From contig JALMGJ010000001.1 of NCBI GenBank assembly GCA_023362775.1, forward strand, positions 68,948,501 to 69,012,500: DNA of 64,000 bases. The letters are read 5' to 3'. Origin of the DNA: Charina bottae (lineage: Eukaryota > Chordata > Lepidosauria > Squamata > Charinaidae). The stretch's first letter is position 1. Each line of letters begins with the position of its first letter. Position numbers and translations under genes: made by a program. Below are positions 11,160 to 22,272 of the stretch, one piece after another. The notes beneath the pieces were generated by a model. The model was not told the DNA's origin and ran no database searches. It was given only the letters and a program-made list of their open reading frames with translations.

Positions 11160-12155
11160 TAATTCAGTCCTGGGTATTACAAACTATCCTAAACATATTT
11201 GCAGAAGCATATGATAAGCTCAGCCTCTCGCTTAACATAAAAAAAACCAAAGTGCTTTACCAGCAAGTTCGAACCAATCCCTCTGTAGTGCCATCACTAC
11301 ATTACATTCAGCTTAAAGGTGTGTCACTGGAAAATGTCGACTACTTTTCTTATCTTGGTAGCCATCTATCTACAAAAGCTGACATCAGCACTGAAATTCA
11401 GCATCGTCCGAGCTCTGCGAGTGTAGCTTTCTCCTGAATGAAGCGTAGAGTGTTCGAGGATTGGGACATTTGCAGGGAGACCAAAATGCTTGTTTATAAA
11501 GCCATTGTACTACCAACCCTATTGTATGCCTGTGAAACAGGGACCTTCTACAAACGCCACCTTCAACTTCTTGAAAGATTCCATCAATGCTGCCTCCGAA
11601 AAATTCTGCAAATTACTTGGGAAGATAGGCAGACTAATGTTAACGTATTGGAAGAAGCGAAGACCACCAGCATTGAAACAATGATCATCCAACATCAACT
11701 TCGCTGGACCGGTCATGTTGTTCGAATGCCTGACCATCATCTTCCAAAGCAGCTACTTTACTCCCAACTTAAGAATGGAAAACAGAATATTGATGGACAA
11801 CAAAAGAGATTCAAAGATGTTCTCAAAGCTAATTTTAAAAAATGTAATATCAGCATTGAGAACTAGGAAGCCCTAACTCATGAGCGTTTCAATTGGAGGT
11901 CAGCCTTTATTAAAGGCGCTATGGACTTTTAAGAAGCACGAGTACAGGGCGAAAGAGAGAAACGAGCTAAGAGGAAGGCACATCAAGCAAACCCTCATCG
12001 TGACCGTCTCCGACCTGGAAACCTATGCCCTCATTGTGGGAGGTTGTGCGGATCCAGAATTGGCCTTTACAGCCACTTACGGATCCATTGTTAAGATTTT
12101 ACTCCTGGAAGACAATCTTACTCGACTGCGAGTGATCACCAAGAGATTACATTAA
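11160..12155 (+). pseudogene. LINE 3' coding region with C-terminal zinc finger
   Basis: The frame from about 11,170 encodes LNIKKTKVLYQ, then YFSYLGSHLSTKADI, VLPTLLYACETGTF, LLERFHQCCLRKIL and LRWTGHVVRMPDHHLPKQLL. These are the blocks after the RT core in APE-type LINEs of the RTE-like kind. One in-frame TGA (11,435-11,437) and a TAG near 11,864 interrupt it, and a shift follows. In the shifted frame, 12,026-12,091 encodes a CX2CX12HX3H zinc finger starting CPHCGRLC, apparently the element's original C-terminus. The RT catalytic core is missing. The clade is not settled; it is clearly not the BovB family seen elsewhere in the window. Confidence 0.75.
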
Positions 12156-12346
12156 CATGGATTTTGAAATATAGTTGTCTTTTAGGTCACTCTCTTTTTA
12201 GCTCTGAGAATCTTTTGCCTTAGCTCTAATTCCCATTCCAATACATTTACTGTATATTTGAATCCAGCTTCCATGCCATCTTACACTGTGGTTCTCTATA
12301 AATTCCAGATTTTTTTAGGTCTAGGGACAAAGGATAGACCTTAGAT

Positions 12347-12562
12347 CATGGGTGTCCAACCTTTTGGCTTCTCTGGGCCACACTGAGTGAAGAGGAATTG
12401 TCTTGGGCCACACATAAAATATATAATATAGTTAATGTATATAAGTAATAAAACTTCATTTATTTATTTTTATATTTTTTATTATAAAATTTTAAAAAAG
12501 AGGAAAACATAAAACTAGTGGGGGCTGCATGCGGCCCGTGGGCCGCAGGTTGGACACGCCTG
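12347..12562. mobile_element. Non-autonomous hAT, 216 bp, TSD ccttagat
   Basis: The ends are catgggtgtccaacct and aggttggacacgcctg, near-perfect inverted repeats. The 8-base TSD ccttagat is exact at 12,339-12,346 and 12,563-12,570. The interior is AT-rich, with ggcccgtgggccgcagg near the right end. It encodes no transposase. Confidence 0.9.
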
Positions 12563-12570
12563 CCTTAGAT

Positions 12571-13409
12571 GGAAAGTACCAGTTTAGGTATCATAGCTGA
12601 CTCCTACTTATAGATGTGGCTGCTGTGGAGTTGTCCAGTCCATGCTCTTTTAATTGGGACTCTAACAGAAGGGTGAGGATGAGTTATTTTCTCACACTTT
12701 CTCTATTCCGATCTCAGTTGACTTTCATGGAGTGGGAGGAGGGGTGTCAGAAAAGTAAACTTGGCTGTGACCAAGCAATTGAAGCAAAACATGTAAAAAA
12801 GGGACAGGGCTTCAATCGCATGGTTGTGATCACTGTCTTGACTTGTTTGACACCCTTGCAGAGGCCCCTCTACACCCCACCCCAGTGGCTGCGCTCAATA
12901 AAAGTCACATGGCATGCATATACATGGAAGTAAATACAACGGTACAGAATTTCAAGTCTAGTTTCCTCTTTAGATTTAGATCAGAAGGCTGTTTGGATAG
13001 GAAGAGCTTTTTCTGTGGTCAACACTTTGACAGTTAGTCCAATGAAAACTGGGTAGCTCCCTGTACCTAGAAGAACCTGGAATGGACCTTTATCTAACAG
13101 GGTTAGAAAAGACTGCCTTAAAACACAGATATCCCTAGTATACTGTACTTTTTAATGGATTACACATTTAAACTGCTTTGAAAATTGGTACACAAATACA
13201 ATAACATGTTTTAAAAATTGTATTTGTTGGCAGCCGTGTTATTATTCTAAGATAGATATTCTAAGATAATATTTAAATTGTCTTATGCAGTACTTAATCA
13301 CAAAGTTGCCTGTTGAAGGGTTTTTAATTATTGTTTTCATTTGAAAATGTGGGGAGGAATGCATTCCCTTACTGATGAATTTAGAATTTGTTTCCCTTTC
13401 TCAAGTCTG
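12571..13409. other. Unassigned intergenic DNA
   Basis: Nothing recognised. Short frames near 12,616-12,933 show no domain. Confidence 0.5.
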
Positions 13410-13483
13410 TTTTTATTTATTTATTTATTTATTTATGAACATATTTATATCCCGCCCATCTCCCCCGCAAGGAGGGACCCTGT
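13410..13483 (-). repeat. L2-type LINE 3' tail
   Basis: A run of tttatttattta is followed by tatatcccgcccatctcccc and gcaaggagggaccctg. This is the reverse complement of the 3' tail at the end of the L2 near 57,900-57,960, which fixes the orientation as minus. Confidence 0.65.
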
Positions 13484-15823
13484 TTTTGGCTCCATTTAAT
13501 TTGTGCTGACCATCCAAAGGAACTTAGGCTAAGACTGTAAACTGTTCATACTTATTGGTATGCGGCTGAATATTTTGGATGTTTTCATTTAAAAAGGCCT
13601 ACTGCTTTTCAGAATTCCAAGAACATTGAAATCCCGCAATGAGCTATGATCTAGAAAATGATTACCTCAAGGTCCGTGGTAGAATATTATCCATTTATAA
13701 CAGCCGAAATGTTCAGATGTGATCACTGAGCATGAGAACTGTAGTCAAAAGTTATTAGACAATTGTTGCTGTCTTTTTGGGTGTTGTGTTTTTAATGGTG
13801 TCATCTGGCCTCAGTCTCTCTCTCTACCATTCAAAGTCTTCAGCTAAGTCATCTTGCAAAATAATATGAAATTTCCAGTGCAGTGGCTACAGAAGCTTGT
13901 TTTATTTTTGTTTCAAGGTTCATTTGCAAGCATAATGGCCATTCTCTTCCATTCTCCCCCCCTCCCACATCTCTCCAGTGGAGAGGAAACCTAGGAGGCA
14001 AATTGCAACCAAGCTTGCAAGCTTTCTGTGAGTGGCATCTTTGCCAAAGGGGCAAGCAGCTCAGAGCAGCTGCAGGGAGCACACCAGCTTTTTATACTTG
14101 CAAATCACATGGATTTACAATTAGTGTGGAAGAGTGCTTTTTTTTCAATATTATACTCTGCATGAATATGTTTCGCTTGAATAAAAGAAATGAATCACTC
14201 AAAGGCTATTCTGTTCCAGAGGATTTAAAAAAAAATATCCATACTTTAGGCACTAAAATGTTTGTTTTCTGCACATATCACAGGCCAGGAAACGGAAAAG
14301 GTGGAGAGGATTTTGAAGCCACTATGAAGCTCTGTTGAAATAATAATAAGCATACCGAGCTGCTTCCAAACAAGACTCTTATAAGTGTGTCATTGCCCTG
14401 CCTCACTTATGGATTTTTATGGCAGATCCAGATGTTGGGCCTTTTCTCCAAGGCTCAGTTATCCACTTGACCCTGAACCAACAAAAATTTGCTGTCCCCA
14501 CTGCTGATCCCTCCACAGCCCTTATTCTGGCTTGCCTGTGGATGGTGGTGCCTGATTCAGCTTAAGAGGGAAAATACTTCTTGAAATCCAAAAGAGGCTG
14601 GTTCCTTCATGGTTGAGGACTAGATGGCAATGTCATGGCAAATGGCATAATAGAAAAGTTGCCAAGGTCTTGTACTATGGTTAGATGTAAATGGGGAAAG
14701 GCCCATTGTTCCCTTCACTTGGACTATCCTCCCACTAACTCTATATTCCCCTCCCCCAAAACAATCCATGAAGAAAGAGAAATGGATGAGCTGTGCAGTG
14801 GTTTTGAACCTTCCACCTTGAAGCTCCTCAAGTTTGCAGTATTTATGGTATAAAATAGATAAACCTGCAGACATGCAATTCCATGTACAAATTTCATAAC
14901 GGCAATTCAAAATACGCCTGAAGTTCCTTCTCACAAACCCTAGGGTCATTATAGCAGGACTACGCATCAAGGAATCCTCTGGTTGTTTGCTAATGAGATG
15001 TCTTTTTTTTGTAAGGCTACTTCTGATGTGCAAATGATCTGTAGCAGTATCCCCTAACTAAGTAAGTAATGACTGCTGTTAACCTTGGGTACCTATTTAC
15101 TCCCACTCTTTCATACAGCACTAGTTACACATCCTCATGTATGTGAAAATGGAGTTTTCCAAAAGAACAACAATACTGTTTCTACGTATCTGGAGAAGAC
15201 CAAACCAATGCTTTCAGTAGACAGTCTCCATACTTGTATAAGACGGCCAGATGTTCCTCTTTACAAAAGGCAGTCCTCTTCTGGCAAGCATGCTCTGGAT
15301 TGTCCAGTCCAAGTCGTCTTTAAAGAAAAATAACCCTAAAAAGAAAGAGATCAGTGGCATTGAATTTTCCCATGAACAAGTCCTAAACAACACAGCAGAC
15401 TGAGCAGCAAAGATGCCCAATCACAGTAATGCTCCCACCATCAGAAGATATCAACATTGAGCAAATGCAGGGAATTGGTGGAAACAAAGGGCTGGAATGG
15501 AGGCAGGAGACAGAGTTAAGCTGCAGCCACTGCTTCACGGAGAAGGGGGAACAAGCATATTAGCGCTATCCTCCATGTGTAGATGGCAGATGTCTGCTGT
15601 GAAGAGCCAATAAGGATCTGAGGAAAGTCAGCATTCTTAATCACTGGAGAGCCTCCATGGATAGAGAGATACTTATGCTTAAGAAAGATACTTAAGAAAG
15701 ATACTTAAGAAAGGGAGAATAAGGCTAGAATACAGACTGAACAGGTCTCAAGCCTTAAGCGAACATATCTTGAAGTATGAACCACTACGGAACCTTTGAT
15801 TTACTCTAAAGTAAGCATGTACA
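13484..15823. other. Unique DNA with a small tandem repeat
   Basis: No gene or transposon recognised. At about 15,670-15,715 the unit gatacttaagaaa is repeated about three times. Open frames near 13,883-14,338 and 14,620-15,033 show no family features and lie in opposite strands with no support. Confidence 0.5.
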
Positions 15824-16161
15824 TAGGGGCGTGGTGGCTCAGCGGGTAAGACGCCAGGCTTGTTGATCAGAAGATTGCAAGTTTGGAGGTTCGAATCCCT
15901 AGCCCTGCGTGCGGAGTGAGCTCCCGCACTCGCCCCAGCTCTTGCCAACCTAGCAATTTGAAAGCATGCAAATGCAAGTAGATGAATAGGTACCACTTCG
16001 GTGGGTAGGTAACAGCGTTCCGCACACGTCATGCGGCCACATGACCGTGGAAGCGTCTTCAGACAACGCTGGCTCTTCGGCTAACAAACGGAGATGAGCA
16101 CCAGCCCCTAGAGTCGGACACGACTGCACAAATGTGCGGGGGAAACCTTTACCTTTACCTT
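15824..16161 (+). mobile_element. tRNA-derived SINE (Sauria-type), full length
   Basis: Head gtggtggctcagcgggtaag, box B-like ggttcgaatccct, tail gggggaaacctttacc. TSD taagcatgtaca at 15,812-15,823 and 16,162-16,173. At 16,111-16,126 it carries gagtcggacacgactg, also found at the end of the BovB at 22,240-22,255. Confidence 0.9.
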
Positions 16162-16173
16162 TAAGCATGTACA

Positions 16174-17771
16174 GATTTCCTTGTGCTCGCAGCTAATCAC
16201 AAAAGCTGCTCTAGTCCATGTCGTTGTTTCAAAAGGGATGAAAATGCAGCACAAAGCCCTCAATATTAGTTTCCACCTCAGCTTGCAGGGAGGAACCTCC
16301 TCTAAACAGCATAGCAGTAGCCTATGCCTGCTGAACTGGAGTAAGTTAAGCCCAGATTTCCACAGTCTCTTCCTTTTTGTGAACATGCATGAGAGGAATT
16401 TCTATGTATGTATCTGCAGATATAGGGAATCAATTGCTGTGCCTGTTTACAAGCAGGTCTACTTGTTTATTTACTCACCTTGTTCCTGTCGCAATCTCAT
16501 GACTTGCATCGATGTACAAGTTACGCAAAGAAATGATTAAAACATCCACAGTGAGATTAAAACAAAAATAAACTAAGTAAGAAAATCATAAAATTAACAA
16601 GCATATATACCAGTGAACAGTGAAAAATGTTTTAAAAAGATGGCACCGTTTTAATGCATAGTTATTATTTTAATTAACATTAATGTAATGTAATGCACTG
16701 CCCACTTTGAGAGACTGGCCTCTGGCCAGCATGCGTAAGCAGAAACATATGCACACATGCTTTGAGGAGAAAACTCCAGGATTGGTTTTAGTTGAAACTG
16801 GTAACTCTAGTAGACAGGGAAGAAGTGCCACCATGTACAGTATTTTTGTCCTTATAATCTTCTGTTTAACCTTCTTTTTTTCAGGGAGGACTGGCTGTTT
16901 AAAATTCAGGGTTGGATAAATATAGCAAACCAGGACTAAAAAGCCTACGGCCACCATTTTAAACAAGTCAGTTTTTATGGCTGTGTTGCAGTCCTTTCCA
17001 AAATAACAAGAATGTGCAGACCAGTCATGGTTGTGAAGGAAAAACATTCCAGAATGGAAACCATCAGGGTGGGGTGGGGTGGGGGGAGCAAACTTCCAAA
17101 TGGGTGGAGTTGTCTGCAGGGGAGATCCAGAAAAGTCAAGAAGGTGCCCACAACCATGAGATCAAAGCCCACCCCTTTTTAAAATGTGTCACAATGTCAC
17201 AAAGTCATAGCCACCATCTTGGCTTTTTTGACCCCCACCCTCCATCCCCCCAGGATGCCCCTGCAAAAGGGTCTTTCCTGAAATACCCAAGCAGGTTCCA
17301 AATAAGACCGGCAATTCCTTTAAAGTTTAAGTCAGAACCACCTTTTAGTGCTGAGAAGCTACATGTAACATCAAATTAGACATAGTTTAGGCTTTACAAT
17401 ACATTTTCCCCATGTTTATTGACTCAAAATGGTAGGAAACAGCTGCTTATTTTCAGCATGTGTAGTCAGCATGAACTTCAGGGGCATCATCACACTCCTA
17501 GGGCCTCAGTCTCCCTATATAATCACAAAAGTTTTTTTTTAATGCAGCCCATCATAGAGCCCAAAAACAGTATTCTTAATTAATGCAAATCAGTGTTACC
17601 TTTCCCCCCCATCTGGGTGAAGAATCTTGTCTTTTGGTGGTGTACAAGTGGCCAGATACAATAGTGAGGTGATTAATGCTTTAAAACCAGTTAAGGTCAC
17701 AATCTCTAAGTTAATCAGGCCACTTAAGGCATTTCCACACAAAGATTTTGCACAGTTTGGAAGCAGCTTCA
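16174..17771. other. Unassigned intergenic DNA
   Basis: No gene seen. A G-rich ggtggggtggggtgggggg run lies near 17,070-17,090. Confidence 0.5.
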
Positions 17772-17838
17772 GACATCTGCCCAGAGTCTACCGTGGTAGA
17801 GATGGGCGGTGATAAATTTGATTAATAAATAAAAAAAT
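17772..17838 (+). repeat. L2-type LINE 3' tail remnant
   Basis: The text gcccagagtctaccgtggt, then agatgggcggtgataaattt and a taataaataaa end, matches the L2 3' end seen at 57,900-57,960, here with decay. Confidence 0.55.
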
Positions 17839-18293
17839 CTGTCTTCCCATGATGTTAGCCATGCATCGATTTATTTTTATCCCACCCGCATTATGGTGAA
17901 ACTATTGTGAAGCTAGATTTTTGTTTTGTTGTTTAAAACACTTTGGCTCCATTTCCCATTTCGGAGGAAATTCTTGCCTCACTGCAAACCAGTGAGTTTC
18001 AGGTCCTGAGAGATTTGTAGTTTGAGGGCTTTGTAGTGCCCCTTCAGGACAAATCAACAAACAAACATATAAAGGATTAATAACAGTTTTTGTCAGTTTC
18101 CCCTTTTTTCCCACCACCAGAGCACTTAGTGTGCAAAGTGCAAGGCTGCCTAGCTGCCCTGCCTCTTCTTTGGGTGGGAGGACTTTTGTGTGCGTGTGAG
18201 ACCTCTGAAAAAAATATTTGTTACATTGCTATCTTGCCTTTCTGCTAAGCAGCCTTTTCCCCTTTGAACATAAACTTTCCTGCCATATTAATC

Positions 18294-18926
18294 AATGTAT
18301 CATTGTTTGCAAAGTGCCTGCAGTGTCTCAAGTGAGAGGTGTTCTGAAAATGTAAAGTAAATGCCTAAGAGATTCTTTATCCGAGGATTATTTTCAGACA
18401 GTTATCTGAAAGTCAGCCAGCTTCAAAAGTAAGGTCAAAGGGTGCAGCTGTTTGAGAAGCAGAATCTGCGAATCACTTTGAAGGTGCAGAATAGGTTGCA
18501 TGGATATTTGGATCCAGGTCTTAAGGTTTTCTTTTGCAAATACCAAGATTTTGAGGCCATTGTATTATTTAGATCAGTGTTTCTCAAACTTGGCAGCTTT
18601 AAGATGTGTGGTCGACTCCCAGAATTCCCCAGCCAGCATAGCTGGCTGGGGAATTCTGGGAGTTGATGTCCACACGTCTTAAAGTTGACAAGTTTGAGAA
18701 ACACTAATTTAGATCAATGGGAAAAGATGGTTTCCTGTCCAATATTCTTACAAGAAAGAAATTGATATTGCTTTTTAAATAAAGCAAAGAGCCACACACC
18801 AGGCTTCCTGGCTAAATTACTGTCTGAAAATAGTAGTCCAATAAAGAATCTTTTAGGCATTTACTTTACATTTTCAGAACACCTCTCATTTGAGACACTG
18901 CAGGCACTTTGCAAACAATGATACAT
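18294..18926. repeat. 110-bp inverted repeat with 416-bp loop
   Basis: The arm at 18,294-18,402 reappears as its reverse complement at 18,819-18,926 with only scattered differences. Shared text includes gcaaagtgcctgcagtgtct and gttctgaaaatgtaaagtaa. The loop holds a separate hAT with its own TSD. No transposon superfamily with such ends is recognised. A local inverted duplication is as likely as a foldback element. Confidence 0.85.
18575..18706. mobile_element. Palindromic hAT element, 132 bp, TSD atttagat
   Basis: The ends are cagtgtttctcaaacttgg and caagtttgagaaacacta, with inner inverted blocks (cccagaattccccagccagc and its complement). The TSD atttagat is exact at 18,567-18,574 and 18,707-18,714. 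It is the same family as the elements at 40,807 and 47,092. Confidence 0.9.
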
Positions 18927-19132
18927 TTAGCTTTATGAAAGCTCTGGTGAAATAGACATTATCCATAGTTCCAATGGAGGAAAACTAAGGCACGGTGGTG
19001 GCGGTGATGGTGGTAGTAGCTTTTTAATACAAAATCTCCATTATTTTGAAATGCCTCTATTTTCCTATACTCACTTCAGGCCCACTGTTAAAAATGCAAA
19101 TTGATCTCAATCGCAGGGTGTTTGTTTGCTAT

Positions 19133-19786
19133 TGTTAGAAGGAATTAAGATCTCTCCCTGCCCTCCATGTTGTCTCCCCCCAAGAACACTGCCTTCCTGC
19201 AATATTGCCTTCTCCTTGAGCAAGGTAAAAGGTTAAAAGTTACAAAATAGAATGGGTTCCATGCAAAAGGGGATGCCAGAGATTAAAATGTAAAGGAAGC
19301 CCAACTGTTTGGACAAAGGATTCCCTTCCGATTTAATCAGAGACCTTGTAAAACAAAAGGTCACTCTTTCACACAACTTAGCCAGCCCATTCAGGTAAAC
19401 ATTCTTCCCCAGCCAAACAGATCTCCATAATCTAATCACAAAGGTGACAGCCAATCCAATTCACAAAAGTGAACATTCCAAGCTAGTAGACAAAGCCACA
19501 GCCCCGGAAACACAAACAGCAGGGGGCCTGACCACAGAGCTCCGCCTCTCTGAAATCCAGTAAACTGCACTTTTCTCCAGTTCCTAGAGGGCGGAGACAC
19601 CTTTGCATAACAGCAGCCAAGCTCTCCTATATAAAGAGCTTGTGGGGGAAATACATGTGTGGCCACCTTCCAACCAGTGTACTCTGTACATGCTCTTGGG
19701 AAATAAAACCACCTCTGTTCCAGCAACTGCCTGCGTCTTTTCATTCCCGGCTCGGGACGAACCCTTGGTGAGATTTCCTTCCAACA
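19133..19786 (+). mobile_element. Solo LTR of a retrovirus-like element, 654 bp
   Basis: The sequence begins TGTTAGAAGGAA and ends TTCCTTCCAACA, an inverted pair bounded by TG and CA. The four bases ctat lie directly outside both ends (19,129-19,132 and 19,787-19,790). Inside, in the right order, are a TATA-like tatataaag near 19,630, an AATAAA near 19,699, and a short U5. A 4-base TSD fits gammaretrovirus-like integration. There is no internal region, so it is the product of LTR-LTR recombination. No coding content. Confidence 0.8.
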
Positions 19787-19877
19787 CTATACTGTGGCAA
19801 GAGCTCTGGCAGCAGTCTTACCTTACTAAAAGCAGAGTGGCCTAATGCAAAAGAGAATTGGATCCTATACTTTCCGT

Positions 19878-20245
19878 AGCAGGAAAGGCAGGTTTGTATA
19901 CTCTCACCCTACCTATTCAACCTGTACGCAGAACACATCATGTGACGTGCTGGGCTTGATGAATCCAAGGCTGGAGTTAAAATCGCTGGAAGAAACATTA
20001 ACAATCTCAGATATGCAGATGATGCCACTTTGATGGCTGAAAGCGAGGAGGAGCTGAGGAGCCTTATGACGAAGGTGAAAGAAGAAAGTGCAAAAGCTGG
20101 GTTGCAGCTAAACCTAAAAAAAAACAAGATTATGGCAACCAGAAGACAGGATACCCTGGAGAAGATGCTGATGTTAGGGAAAGTGGAAGGCTTTGGAAGA
20201 GGGGCCGACCAAGGGCAAGATGGATGGATGATATTCTGGAGGTGA
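19878..20245 (+). pseudogene. BovB LINE fragment with internal deletion
   Basis: The first part encodes the RT core and downstream: LFNLYAE (shifted), NNLRYADDATLMAESEEEL with the catalytic YADD, and LQLNLKKNKIMAT. It then jumps directly to RRQDTLEKMLMLGKVEG, which in the copies at 9,850 and 20,981 lies far downstream. The junction near 20,140 keeps the frame, and a shift comes soon after. The deleted stretch is the segment between the RT core and the C-terminal block. It is a relic. Confidence 0.8.
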
Positions 20246-20445
20246 TCACTCTTCCCCACCCCATTTTTTAGATTTATAACTGTCCTGCCAGACAAAGAGC
20301 CCTTTTGTATTCAAAACTTGCACATGTTTTGCAAACCAAAAAAAAGGAAAAGCCTAATAAAAGTATTGCCATAATGTAGTTTGAGACTTTTTTTTTCTTC
20401 TGCCAATGCAGCTGCTTTTGTCTTTTTTACAGGGCTATGGAAAGT

Positions 20446-20797
20446 TTGTTGTTGTTTATTTGTTTAATTGCTTCTGACTCTTCGTGACTTCATGGACCAG
20501 CGCATGCCAGAGTTTCCTGATGGCTGTCACCACCCCCAGCTCCCCCAAGGTCAAGTCCGTCACCTCCAGAATATCATCCATCCATCTTGTCCTTGGTCGG
20601 CCCCTCTTCCTTTTATTTTATTTATTTATTTATTTATTACATTTATATCCCGCCCATCTCCCCCACAAGGAGGGACCTTTTGCCTTCCACCTTCCCCAGC
20701 ATCAGCATCTTCTCCAGGGTATCCTGTCTTCTCATTATGTGGCCAAAGTACTTCAGTTTTGCCTTTAATACCATTCCCTCAAGTGAGCAGTCTAAGG
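20446..20797 (-). pseudogene. BovB LINE 3' end, interrupted by an L2 tail
   Basis: The plus strand reads gttgttgtttatttgtttaa, cttcgtgacttcatggacca and ggccaaagtacttcagtttt, the reverse complement of the BovB 3' end also seen at 9,850-10,298. An L2-type tail (20,613-20,682) splits it between cccctcttccttt and gccttccac. It is 5' truncated near 20,797, where L1-like sequence begins. Dead fragment. Confidence 0.8.
20613..20682 (-). repeat. L2-type 3' tail inserted in BovB
   Basis: Contains tatttatttatttattacat, then atcccgcccatctcccccac and aaggagggacc. The intact BovB at 9,850-10,298 has no such insert, so this one came later. Confidence 0.7.
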
Positions 20798-20980
20798 ACT
20801 AATTCAAAACATGGATATTTCTTAAGTGAAAAGCCGCATAATAAAAGGTTAAATTTGGAATTCCAAACCCACCCTGAGATGTTTTTAAATATAACACTTT
20901 TTTTACAAAGCCTTGGTCTTTTCCCAGCAAGTATAAAGTTAAGAAATTATTTTTGCCATTTTCTAAGGATTAATGAAGAT

Positions 20981-22272
20981 TCAAACTACCGTACAATTGC
21001 ACTCATTTCACATGCCAGCAAGGTTATGCTCAAAATCCTACAAGCTAGGCTTCAGCAGCATGTGAACCGAGAACTACCAGAAGTGCAAGCTGGGTTTCGA
21101 AGAGGCAGAGGAACTAGAGATCAGATTGCCAACATTCGCTGGATCATGGAAAAAGCAAGAGAGTTCCAGAAAAACATCTACTTCTGCTTCATTGACTACG
21201 CTAAAGCCTTTGATTGTGTGGATCACAACAAACTGTGGCAAATTCTTAAAGAGATGGGAGTACCAGACCACCTTACCTGTCTCCTGAGAAACCTGTATGT
21301 GGGTCAAGAAGCAACAGTTAGAACCGGACATGGAACAACCGACTGGTTCAAAATTGGGAAAGGAGTACGACAAGGCTGTATATTATCACCCTGCTTATTT
21401 AACTTATATGCAGAGTACATCATGAGAAATGCCGGGCTGGATGAATCACAAGCCGGAGTTAAGATTGCCGGGAAAAATATCAACAACCTCAGATATGCAG
21501 ACGATACCACCCTAATGGCAGAAAGTGAAGAGGAACTAAAGAGCCTCTTGATGAGGGTGAAAGAGGAGAGTGCAAAAGCTGGCTTGAAACTCAACATTAA
21601 AAAAACCCAGATCATGGCATCTGGTCCCATCACTTCCTGGCAAATAGAAGGGGAAGAAATGGAAGCAGTGACAGATTTCATTTTCTTGGGCTCCAAGATC
21701 ACCGCAGACGGTGACTGCAGCCATGAAATTAAAAGACGCTTGCTCCTTGGAAGGAAAGCTATGGCAAACCTAGACAGCATATTAAAAAGCAGAGACATCA
21801 CCTTGCCGACAAAGGTCCGTATAGTTAAAGCTATGGTTTTTCCAGTAGCAATGTATGGCTGTGAGAGTTGGACCATAAGGAAGGCTGAGCGCCGAAGAAT
21901 TGATGCTTTCGAGCTGTGGTGCTGGAGAAGACTCTTGAGAGTCCCTTGGACTGCAAGGAGGTCAAACCAGTCAATCCTGAAGGAAATCAACCCTGACTGC
22001 TCATTGGAAGGACAGATGCTGAAGCTGAAGCTCAAATACTTTGGCCACCTAATGAGAAGAGAGGACTCACTGGAAAAGACCCTGATGCTGGGAAAGACTG
22101 AGGGCAAAAGGAGAAGGGGACGGCAGAGGATGAGATGGTTAGATAGCATCACCGATGTAATGAACATGAATTTGAGTAAACTCCGAGAGACAGTGGAGGA
22201 CAGGAAGGCCTGGCGTGCTATGGTCCATGAGGTCACGAAGAGTCGGACACGACTGAACGACTGAACAACAAC
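20981..22272 (+). mobile_element. BovB (RTE) LINE, 5' truncated, long open frame
   Basis: BovB copies itself by target-primed reverse transcription. Codons from 20,981 to the stop at 22,264 are uninterrupted and carry the RT domain: TIALISHASKVMLKILQ, FIDYAKAFDCVDHNKLW, GVRQGCILSPCLFNLY and YADD (21,494-21,505). The C-terminal block follows, with DFIFLGSKITADGDC, YGCESWTIRKAE and ending SRTRLND. This matches the BovB of ruminants and squamates closely. The endonuclease is missing through 5' truncation. The TSD aatgaagat lies at 20,972-20,980 and 22,273-22,281. The frame also happens to stay open into upstream DNA back to 20,468. It sits inside the antisense L1. It looks younger than the other BovB pieces here. 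Confidence 0.9.

Noticed and set aside
20468..20980. N-terminal extension of the BovB frame
   Set aside because: The open frame runs through antisense BovB, an L2 tail and L1 sequence before the TSD at 20,972-20,980, so it is chance.
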